NCBI GenBank assembly: GCA_965243755.1
Contig: CBDEVW010000005.1
Span: 310,001 to 374,000 of the forward strand
DNA from: JANSWY01 sp965243755
GTDB lineage: Bacteria > Bacteroidota > Bacteroidia > Cytophagales > Cyclobacteriaceae
Direction: 5' to 3'
Length of the DNA stretch: 64,000 nucleotides
Of this stretch, positions 1-7,018 are shown one piece after another. The notes beneath the pieces are model-generated. The model was not told the origin of the DNA and searched no databases. It was given only the letters and a program-made list of their open reading frames with translations. A program made the position numbers and the translations under genes. Each line of letters opens with the position of its first letter. Within the stretch, counting starts at the first letter, position 1.

Positions 1-10
1 TCATTGAAGC

Positions 11-286
11 TTAGTCTCCAAGGATGGATTCTGCCAGTACAACAACTTTATTGTTAAGCACTTCAACCACACCTCCGTCTACTCCAAGGATCGTAGCTTT
101 CAATTTATCTTTGTCTTTTCCTTCAGTAATCTTTGTTTTGTAAACCAGGTCACCTCTTCCTAAAGTACTGATAAGAGGAGCGTGATCATTCAAGACCTGA
201 AAAGATCCGTCGCTTCCTGGAAAAGTTGCAGATACAACCTCTCCTTCAAAAACTTTTTCGTCCGGTGTTACGATTTCTAAAAACAT
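11..286 (-). CDS. atpC: F1Fo ATP synthase epsilon subunit
   Basis: Subunit of the F1 central stalk, which couples rotor movement to ATP synthesis at the cytoplasmic face of the membrane. The 91 residues match the N-terminal beta-sandwich domain only, with the motifs FLEIVTPDEKVF at the start and FPGSDGSFQVLNDHAPL at about 22-38. The C-terminal two-helix domain found in roughly 135-residue epsilon subunits is absent because the frame ends just after LAESILGD. It lies 3 bp downstream of atpD and is evidently cotranscribed. Genes for the other ATP synthase subunits are not in this window. The family call is firm; the lack of regulatory helices is seen directly. Confidence 0.95.
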   Translation of the reverse strand: MFLEIVTPDEKVFEGEVVSATFPGSDGSFQVLNDHAPLISTLGRGDLVYKTKITEGKDKDKLKATILGVDGGVVEVLNNKVVVLAESILGD

Positions 287-289
287 AGA

Positions 290-1798
290 TTAGTCGTTAG
301 CTTCTGCCATCAATTTCTCACCTTTCTCAATAGCCTGCTCGATACTACCTACAAGGTTGAAAGCAGCTTCAGGTAAGTGATCCAATTCACCATCCATGAT
401 CATGTTGAATCCTTTGATGGTATCTTTAATGTCAACCAATACACCTGCAAGTCCAGTAAACTGCTCTGCCACGTGGAATGGCTGGCTTAGGAATCTTTGT
501 ACCCTTCTGGCTCTGTGTACAACCAGCTTATCTTCATCAGAAAGCTCGTCCATACCAAGAATCGCGATGATGTCCTGAAGTTCTTTGTATCTCTGTAGAA
601 TCTCTTTTACTCTTTGTGCACAGTTGTAGTGCTCATCACCAAGGATTTCTGCAGAAAGAATTCTTGAAGTAGAATCCAAAGGATCCACCGCTGGGTAGAT
701 ACCGAGCTCAGCAATCTTTCTTGAAAGTACAGTTGTTGCATCAAGGTGAGCAAAAGTGGTTGCAGGAGCAGGGTCAGTTAAGTCATCCGCAGGTACATAT
801 ACTGCCTGAACGGAAGTAATTGATCCCTTCTTGGTTGAAGTAATTCTTTCCTGCATCAGACCCATCTCAGTAGCCAGCGTAGGCTGGTAACCTACCGCAG
901 AAGGCATCCTTCCAAGAAGTGCAGATACCTCAGATCCTGCTTGTGTAAATCTAAAGATGTTGTCTACGAAGAAAAGGATATCTCTTCCTGGGCCAGTGCC
1001 ATCTCCATCTCTGAAGTACTCAGCGATTGTCAATCCAGAAAGTGCCACTCTAGCTCTCGCACCAGGAGGCTCGTTCATCTGACCGAAAACGAAGGTTGCT
1101 TTTGATTCTCTAAGTTGCTCTTTGCTTACTTTAGAAAGGTCCCATCCGCCTTCTTCCATTGACTTGTGGAATTCAGGGCCGTAGTTTACGATACCAGCTT
1201 CCAACATCTCTCTTAGAAGGTCGTTTCCTTCTCTTGTTCTTTCACCTACACCAGCAAATACAGAAAGACCAGAGTAAGCTTTTGCGATATTGTTGATCAA
1301 CTCCTGGATCAAAACGGTTTTACCTACACCGGCACCACCGAACAAACCAATCTTACCACCTTTTGCATATGGCTCAATCAGGTCAATTACTTTGATACCA
1401 GTGAAAAGTACCTCAGTAGAAGTTGATAGATCTTCGAATTTAGGAGCAGCTCTGTGTATTGGCAGACCTTCGCCACCCTCCGGAGCAGGAATTCCATCGA
1501 TTGGATCACCTACAACGTTGAATAGTCTTCCTTTAATGTCTTCACCAATAGGCATCTTGATCGGAGATGCAGTATCAATTACTTCCATTCCTCTCACCAA
1601 GCCATCAGTACCATCCATTGCAATAGTTCTTACTGACTCTTCTCCTAAGTGTTGCTGACACTCTAATACTACTACAGTACCGTCAGACTTTGTAACAGTT
1701 AAAGCGTCAAGAATTTTAGGAAGTTTGGCTCCCTCAGCCTCAAAACTAACGTCCACTACCGGACCGATAACTTGGGTTACTATGCCTTTATTTGCCAT
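290..1798 (-). CDS. atpD: F1Fo ATP synthase beta subunit
   Basis: Catalytic subunit of the F1 head that makes ATP from ADP and phosphate. The 502 residues are close to full family length. Visible landmarks are the P-loop GGAGVGKT near residue 155, the GERTREGNDL stretch that follows it, the VDNIFRFTQAGSEVSALLGRMPSAVGYQ region, and the C-terminal DELSDEDK loop near 420. It is first in a two-gene atpD-atpC unit. A promoter-like element lies about 45 bp upstream of the start. Identification is essentially certain. Confidence 0.99.
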   Translation of the reverse strand: MANKGIVTQVIGPVVDVSFEAEGAKLPKILDALTVTKSDGTVVVLECQQHLGEESVRTIAMDGTDGLVRGMEVIDTASPIKMPIGEDIKGRLFNVVGDPIDGIPAPEGGEGLPIHRAAPKFEDLSTSTEVLFTGIKVIDLIEPYAKGGKIGLFGGAGVGKTVLIQELINNIAKAYSGLSVFAGVGERTREGNDLLREMLEAGIVNYGPEFHKSMEEGGWDLSKVSKEQLRESKATFVFGQMNEPPGARARVALSGLTIAEYFRDGDGTGPGRDILFFVDNIFRFTQAGSEVSALLGRMPSAVGYQPTLATEMGLMQERITSTKKGSITSVQAVYVPADDLTDPAPATTFAHLDATTVLSRKIAELGIYPAVDPLDSTSRILSAEILGDEHYNCAQRVKEILQRYKELQDIIAILGMDELSDEDKLVVHRARRVQRFLSQPFHVAEQFTGLAGVLVDIKDTIKGFNMIMDGELDHLPEAAFNLVGSIEQAIEKGEKLMAEAND

Positions 1799-1844
1799 TT
1801 TTTATACTTTAATAAATAAAATAGTGCTCTTATATTTCTGGGTG

Positions 1845-1875
1845 CGAAATTAAGGCAATAATAATTTAAAACAAA
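1845..1875 (-). promoter_or_regulatory. Bacteroidota-type promoter for atpDC
   Basis: Read on the minus strand, TTTG (1872-1875) is followed after 19 bp by TAATTTCG (1845-1852). This matches the Bacteroidota -33/-7 consensus TTTG-N19-TAnnTTTG with one mismatch. The predicted transcript start is about 40 bp before the atpD start codon. The match is seen in the sequence; promoter activity is inferred. Confidence 0.5.
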
Positions 1876-1955
1876 GGTTAATTTGAATTGTATCTGCCGG
1901 ATTCGTAAATAATTGAGACACAATTAAATCCATGCAAATCAAACCGGCTTATTTT

Positions 1956-3173
1956 CTAGGTTTTTAGCAATATTCTAAAGGTGGTTCCACGATCCGGTTC
2001 TGAGCTTTTTACATAAATTTTGCCCTCATGGTAGTTTTCAATTATTCTCTTAACCAGTGTAAGCCCCAGACCCCAGCCTCGTTTTTTAGTCGTGAATCCA
2101 GGCTGAAAAACCTTGCTGAATTTTGATTTGGGAATGCCTTTCCCTGTATCGGAGATGTCAACCGCAATTTTACCATCATTGACCCTCAGTATTTTGATGT
2201 TGATCTCACCAATTCCACCCATGGCATCTACGGCATTTTTACAAAGGTTTTCCACCACCCACTCAAACAGCGATTTATTGAGTTTTGCATATAATTCGTT
2301 GGTTGGGAATGTAGTAATGGTAAACTTGATTCTAGTAGACACCCGTTTTTCAAGGTAAGAGATACTTTCCCTGATGATCTCCGGCACATTGTAGGTCTTT
2401 AGCTGGGGGATGGATCCAATACTCGAAAATCTGGAAGTGATCATTTCCAGTCTTTCAATGTCTTTATTGAGTTCGGCTACTATTTCCTGATTGCTGTTTT
2501 CATCTGTTTTAAAGTACTCTACCCAGGCCATTAACGAAGAAAGGGGAGTGCCCAATTGATGTGCGGTTTCTTTTGCAAGCCCTACCCACACCTGGTTTTG
2601 TTCTGCTGATTTAGAGTAGTTGAATATTTGGTAAGCAATGAATCCAAAAAACGCAATGATTGTCAGCTGGATGTAGGGATAATATCTCAATTGAGTAAGC
2701 AGGGCGGAGTTTTTATAATAAATGTATCCGTAACCATAAATCTCATCTGGAGATACACGGAATGTAATTTTAATGGGGTCGTGCTCTTCGGCCATGATTT
2801 GCATTTCACTGATCAGGCGATGAATGCGAAGTGTAGAATCTTTGATGTTGGCAAAAACAGGCAAATTTTTGAATTCAACCGGATAGCCACTTTCATTGGC
2901 GAGGATTACAGGAATGGTAGTGTTGGACTGCACAATCTGCTCGAGTGTGAAATTCAGGCCCGGATTATCATATTCATTGGCGATATATTCCAGGGTGTTG
3001 GCATACAACTCAATTTGTTTGGTCTCCCGATCCCTGATTTGTTTGACCAGCGCATTGGTATAAACAATAGAGCCCGCACCAATGAGGCCGGAAATCAACA
3101 ATATGATCCAGCGAAGACTAGTTTTATTTTGATAAAGATTGAGTGTGTTGCTTTCTTTGGAAGTCTTTGCCAT
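1956..3173 (-). CDS. membrane sensor histidine kinase
   Basis: A 405-residue two-component sensor kinase. It has a membrane segment near residues 22-42, an extracytoplasmic sensor region to about 165, a second membrane segment near 168-187, then the kinase core. The H-box is in AKETAHQLGTPLSS near 200, the N-box is ENLCKNAVDAM near 312, and the nucleotide-binding G-boxes are DISDTGKGIP and GWGLGLTL near 345-375. No HAMP domain is obvious. It is the last gene of a minus-strand run with an ABC exporter and a GGCT-like gene. No response regulator lies beside it, so its partner must be encoded elsewhere. The ligand is unknown. Confidence 0.9.
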   Translation of the reverse strand: MAKTSKESNTLNLYQNKTSLRWIILLISGLIGAGSIVYTNALVKQIRDRETKQIELYANTLEYIANEYDNPGLNFTLEQIVQSNTTIPVILANESGYPVEFKNLPVFANIKDSTLRIHRLISEMQIMAEEHDPIKITFRVSPDEIYGYGYIYYKNSALLTQLRYYPYIQLTIIAFFGFIAYQIFNYSKSAEQNQVWVGLAKETAHQLGTPLSSLMAWVEYFKTDENSNQEIVAELNKDIERLEMITSRFSSIGSIPQLKTYNVPEIIRESISYLEKRVSTRIKFTITTFPTNELYAKLNKSLFEWVVENLCKNAVDAMGGIGEINIKILRVNDGKIAVDISDTGKGIPKSKFSKVFQPGFTTKKRGWGLGLTLVKRIIENYHEGKIYVKSSEPDRGTTFRILLKT

Positions 3174-3205
3174 CCTTTAACGGGTCAGTACCTGTAGCTG
3201 GCAAA

Positions 3206-3613
3206 TTAGTGAAAATCTGATTTCTGAGCGTTTAAATAGGCAATAAAATCCCCGGACGGAATGAGGGGTGATTGGCTCACTTCATGGAGATACTCGTAGG
3301 TCCAGCATTGTAGGATACCTTTTTCGGTATGTGCCGGAATTAGAATTCTTCTGTACTCAGGGCTTGTAGGGTGATCACATTCCTCATATTGGTCCAATTG
3401 CCTGAATGCTGTTTCCGGATGTGGCAATTGATACACTTCTCCAATGACCGATCCATTTTCATTAGGGACATAACCAGGATACCAGTCGATCTGGTATAGC
3501 TGACCCTTTACCTGGGCGCTTGGTGAAAATAGCACGGCTCCCTGTTCCACGAGCAACCGATGGTTACTTCCCCTGGAAAGCAAAGAGCCGTATACAAAGA
3601 GCAGATCACTCAA
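3206..3613 (-). CDS. gamma-glutamylcyclotransferase-like protein
   Basis: A 135-residue protein of the GGCT/AIG2-like fold. The start MSDLLFVYGSLLSRGSNH contains the family YGSL substrate loop at residues 8-11, and the GEVYQL and LDQYEEC segments match the core of the fold. Family members cleave gamma-glutamyl amines or peptides to 5-oxoproline; the actual substrate here cannot be told. It starts 4 bp after the ABC permease gene ends and is followed 32 bp later by the histidine kinase, so it is probably cotranscribed with both. Confidence 0.8.
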   Translation of the reverse strand: MSDLLFVYGSLLSRGSNHRLLVEQGAVLFSPSAQVKGQLYQIDWYPGYVPNENGSVIGEVYQLPHPETAFRQLDQYEECDHPTSPEYRRILIPAHTEKGILQCWTYEYLHEVSQSPLIPSGDFIAYLNAQKSDFH

Positions 3614-3617
3614 TTCT

Positions 3618-4919
3618 TTATTGTTTGGTCATGAACCACTTTGCAAGGATTTTATAATTAACCTTGGTTCCATGCATCAGTATGCCTACCCTGTAAATTC
3701 TTCCGGCAATCCAGATAGTGAAGAGGAATCCTCCTACCAACAAAGCCATGGACAAGGCAAGCTCCCAAATCTCAACCCCAAAAGCGACACGCATCATCAT
3801 GATCACCGGAGAGGTGAATGGGAAGATCGAGAGCCAGAAGGCCAGTGTGCCATTTGGGTCATTCATAATGGGAGCCAGCAATACAATCGATAGGATCAAA
3901 GGGATGGACACAGGCAGCATGAACTGTTGCGAGTCTGCATCACTGTCTACTGCTGAACCTACAGCTGCAAACAGAGAGCCGTAAAGCAAATAGCCTCCAA
4001 GGAAATAGAAAAAGAACGCAAAAACGATCATTGGCAGGTTTACCTTGTCCAGTGTGGAAAGTGCTTTTTCCATAAAGGCGTTTTGTACTTCCTGACTTTC
4101 GGGCTGTTGTGCAAGTTCGGTTACAGCCGCTGGGTCAGCCATGGTAGCTCCTAGTACAATGGTTGCCCCAGCAATAATTACTTGTGATAGGATCACCCAG
4201 ATGAGTAACTGGGTCAGTCCCACACCAGCGATACCGATAACTTTACCCATCATCATTTGGAATGGTTTTACAGAAGAGATCACCACCTCCACCACCCGGC
4301 TGGTCTTCTCCTCAATAACCCCACGCATGATTTGCGCGCCATAGATGAAAATGAACATGTAAATTAGGAATGCACTGATGTACCCAAATATTGACGCGCC
4401 ACCAGTGCTGGTTTCTTTAATTTCTCCATCATCTTTTACGTCGAGTGTTTTTATTTCCACCTCAGCTTTTAGGTTGTCCAGGGTTTCCTGATCAATGCCG
4501 GACCTTTTTAGTTTTAGGGCTTCAATTTCATTCTTTACAGCTGATCTAAGATCGTTACTCACCTCAACACCCAGGTTTGATTTCGAGTAAAGCGCCAGTT
4601 GCACGGTTTCATCAATATTGATGGGTGGGATTTTCAGATATCCATCAAAATCCTCATTTCTGACCTGTCGCTCCAAAGTGCTGTCAGGCAATGTGGAGAA
4701 TTCGATTACCATGTCATCAAACTCAAAGCTTTTGGAGAACTGACCACTTTCATCTTTGATGACGATACTCTTGGAATCTCCTCCATGCAATGCAATCAAT
4801 ACGGGAACTACAAAAAGGGCAGCAATCAATATTGGCCCAACAATAGACATGATGATGAATGATTTCTTCTTAACACGGGTGATGTATTCCCTGGCGATTA
4901 CTAGTCCTATTTTATTCAT
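3618..4919 (-). CDS. ABC-2 type exporter permease (NatB-like)
   Basis: A 433-residue integral membrane component of an ABC exporter. It has one N-terminal membrane segment (about 22-44), a large extracytoplasmic domain to about 175, then a cluster of five or more membrane segments to residue 415. The motif MRGVIEEKTSRVVEVVISSVKP between the first and second C-terminal segments is typical of ABC-2/NatB family permeases, with the EEKTSR coupling helix. It overlaps the upstream ATPase gene by 8 bp, so the two form one transporter. NatAB relatives export sodium or other small solutes; the substrate is not determined here. Confidence 0.9.
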   Translation of the reverse strand: MNKIGLVIAREYITRVKKKSFIIMSIVGPILIAALFVVPVLIALHGGDSKSIVIKDESGQFSKSFEFDDMVIEFSTLPDSTLERQVRNEDFDGYLKIPPINIDETVQLALYSKSNLGVEVSNDLRSAVKNEIEALKLKRSGIDQETLDNLKAEVEIKTLDVKDDGEIKETSTGGASIFGYISAFLIYMFIFIYGAQIMRGVIEEKTSRVVEVVISSVKPFQMMMGKVIGIAGVGLTQLLIWVILSQVIIAGATIVLGATMADPAAVTELAQQPESQEVQNAFMEKALSTLDKVNLPMIVFAFFFYFLGGYLLYGSLFAAVGSAVDSDADSQQFMLPVSIPLILSIVLLAPIMNDPNGTLAFWLSIFPFTSPVIMMMRVAFGVEIWELALSMALLVGGFLFTIWIAGRIYRVGILMHGTKVNYKILAKWFMTKQ

Positions 4920-5826
4920 GGTTGCCTCCTTCTACTTTTGAGATGAATATGTCATTGATGCTGGGTACTTTTTCAATGAATGAGTGCACTTCTACCTGCT
5001 CGATCAGTGCCTTGATCAGGTCATTGGACGAATGCCCGTTTTGTAACACCACCTCGCTGGCGATCATGTTTGCTTCAATTTGTTCAGAATTAATGATTTT
5101 AAATGCTTCGGGAAGGCCATTGAGCTGTCCGACGTGCTCTACCCTGTAAGTATTTGCTTTGAAAGAATTTTTAATTTCCTTCTTCTCTCCTTCAAGGATT
5201 TTTTTCGACTTATTGATCAGCGCAATGTGGTCACAAAGTTCTTCTACAGACTCCATTCTGTGCGTTGAAAAGATGATGGTTGCTCCTTTATTTCTCAGCT
5301 CAAGAATTTCGTCTTTGATCAGATTGGCATTGACCGGATCAAAACCAGAAAATGGTTCATCCAGAATTAGCAGGTCTGGTTCGTGAAGGACCGTGGCAAT
5401 GAATTGCACTTTCTGAGCCATTCCCTTTGAAAGGTCTTCAATGTTTTTGTTCCACCATTCACCAATACCCAGTTTCTCCAGCCAAACCTTAATTCTCTTG
5501 ACAGATTCCGCTTTTGATAGTCCCTTTAACCGACTTAGGTAGATGAGCTGTTCACCCACTTTCATTTTTTTATAAAGCCCCCTTTCTTCCGGCAGGTAGC
5601 CAATTTTCCGAATGTCCTCGGGGGTAATTGGATTTCCATGAAGGTAAACATTTCCTTTATCCGCATTGACAATCTGGGTGATGATCCTGATAAGTGTGGT
5701 TTTACCTGCTCCGTTGGGACCGAGCAGGCCATAGATGCTTTGTTTAGGAACAACAAGGCTCACATCATCCAGTGCCTGATGGCTGGCATAGGATTTACTG
5801 ATATTTTCAACTTTTAATAGTTCCAA
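4912..5826 (-). CDS. ABC transporter ATP-binding protein (NatA-like), TTG start
   Basis: Cytoplasmic ATPase that drives the adjacent permease. It has Walker A GPNGAGKTT, Q-loop region GYLPEERGLYKKM, signature LSKGMAQKVQ, Walker B LLILDEPFSGFD and switch histidine in FSTHRM. I place the start at a TTG codon at 5826, giving 304 residues that begin MELLKVENISKSY, because conserved ABC sequence begins exactly there. An in-frame ATG exists at 5919, but the extra 31 residues look non-conserved and would overlap the divergent acyltransferase. This is the first gene of the minus-strand operon ATPase-permease-GGCT-kinase. Confidence 0.88.
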   Translation of the reverse strand: MELLKVENISKSYASHQALDDVSLVVPKQSIYGLLGPNGAGKTTLIRIITQIVNADKGNVYLHGNPITPEDIRKIGYLPEERGLYKKMKVGEQLIYLSRLKGLSKAESVKRIKVWLEKLGIGEWWNKNIEDLSKGMAQKVQFIATVLHEPDLLILDEPFSGFDPVNANLIKDEILELRNKGATIIFSTHRMESVEELCDHIALINKSKKILEGEKKEIKNSFKANTYRVEHVGQLNGLPEAFKIINSEQIEANMIASEVVLQNGHSSNDLIKALIEQVEVHSFIEKVPSINDIFISKVEGGNHE

Positions 5827-5938
5827 AGTGTGTGATATTTTTGTTTTCGATTTAGTTAGTACAAAAAGGTATTGCTTTATTACAGTGAAATTAATTTTTT
5901 TATTTTGATTGACTGACAATTATAGAGAAACTGAGTGT

Positions 5939-6685
5939 ATGAAATTGCTTCCCAGACTTTATTCGATCTATGCAGCAATCATTTTTCTGAGCCTGTTTAT
6001 TCTGCTTTTACCAGGTTTCTTACTGGCCATCCATGTGAGACCGCTTCACCGATTCGGGCTTTTTCTAAATCATATCTGGGCAAGGCTGTTTTTTGTTTTC
6101 ATGTTCATGCCGGTAGAAGAAGATTGGCGTTTCAGGCTGGATCGTAAAAGGCAATACATATTCTGCCCCAATCATTTCTCATACCTCGACATACCTACTT
6201 CCGGACTGATTCCACTTTCATTTAAGTTCATGGGCAAGGTCCTTGGCAAGGTCCCTGTCTTCGGCTATATGTACAGGAAATTACACATCCTGGTTGATCG
6301 CAGTAAGCTCAAAAGTAAATACCTGAGTTTGCAGGAAGCTTTAAAGGCGCTGGATGAAGGGTTTAGTCTCACTATTTTTCCCGAGGGCGGGATGATCACT
6401 CAGGACCCACCAAATCTGGCCAGATTCAAGGATGGAGCATTCAGGGCTGCAATTGAAAAGGGAGTGCCCATCGTGCCGGTTACTTTTCCATATAATTTCC
6501 TGATCTTTCCGGACCACCCCACGCATTACCTGTATTGGCACAGGTGCAAGGTGATCTTTCATGAGCCTGTTGAGACCAGTGACCTTACATTGGATCAATT
6601 AAATGAATTGAAACAAAAGGTCTATCAGATCATTGATGATGAACTAAAGCGCCATTTTCCTGAAAATCATGGAAAGACTGATTAA
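5939..6685 (+). CDS. 1-acyl-sn-glycerol-3-phosphate acyltransferase family
   Basis: A PlsC-type acyltransferase of about 248 residues that acylates lysophosphatidate or a similar acceptor in the inner membrane. An N-terminal membrane helix spans about residues 7-32. The catalytic NHFSYLD motif (HX4D) is near 74 and FPEGG is near 142. I chose the ATG at 5939 over an in-frame ATG at 5909, since MKLLPRLYSIYAAIIF gives a normal membrane-anchored start. It runs divergently from the ABC operon and is followed 42 bp later by gatC. The exact acceptor and acyl donor cannot be read from sequence. Confidence 0.88.
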   Translation: MKLLPRLYSIYAAIIFLSLFILLLPGFLLAIHVRPLHRFGLFLNHIWARLFFVFMFMPVEEDWRFRLDRKRQYIFCPNHFSYLDIPTSGLIPLSFKFMGKVLGKVPVFGYMYRKLHILVDRSKLKSKYLSLQEALKALDEGFSLTIFPEGGMITQDPPNLARFKDGAFRAAIEKGVPIVPVTFPYNFLIFPDHPTHYLYWHRCKVIFHEPVETSDLTLDQLNELKQKVYQIIDDELKRHFPENHGKTD

Positions 6686-6727
6686 TATTGCGTTTTAGGC
6701 TTGTCAAATTAAGTTGATGATTTAATT

Positions 6728-7015
6728 ATGAAGATAGATCATAACACCCTTCAAAAGATTGCTCACCTGGCCAGATTGGAATTTGATGCTAATTCTGAAG
6801 CACAAATGATTGCTGATATGGAGGAAATCCTCACCTGGGTTGAGAAACTGGAAGAACTAGATACCGAGAATGTCGAGCCACTCACCAATATGTCTCATGA
6901 AGTAAACGTTCTTAGAAAAGATGAGGTAACGGAACACCTCAGTCACGAGCGAGGATTGAGAAATGCCCCTAAGAAGGATGAGGACTACTTTAGAGTTCCG
7001 AAGGTACTGGAATAA
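6728..7015 (+). CDS. gatC: Asp-tRNA(Asn)/Glu-tRNA(Gln) amidotransferase subunit C
   Basis: A 95-residue subunit that stabilises the GatAB amidotransferase, which converts misacylated Glu-tRNA(Gln) or Asp-tRNA(Asn) to the correct amide form. It has the family pattern HLARLEF near residue 13, WVEKLEELDTENVEPLTNMS near 38-57, the LRKDEV segment, and the C-terminal FRVPKVLE. GatA and GatB are not nearby. It ends 3 bp before the next gene's start and is probably cotranscribed with it. Confidence 0.95.
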   Translation: MKIDHNTLQKIAHLARLEFDANSEAQMIADMEEILTWVEKLEELDTENVEPLTNMSHEVNVLRKDEVTEHLSHERGLRNAPKKDEDYFRVPKVLE

Positions 7016-7018
7016 TTC

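Noticed and set aside
2628..3197. 189-residue frame on the plus strand opposite the histidine kinase
   Set aside because: Antisense to a well-supported kinase gene, with no recognisable family sequence.
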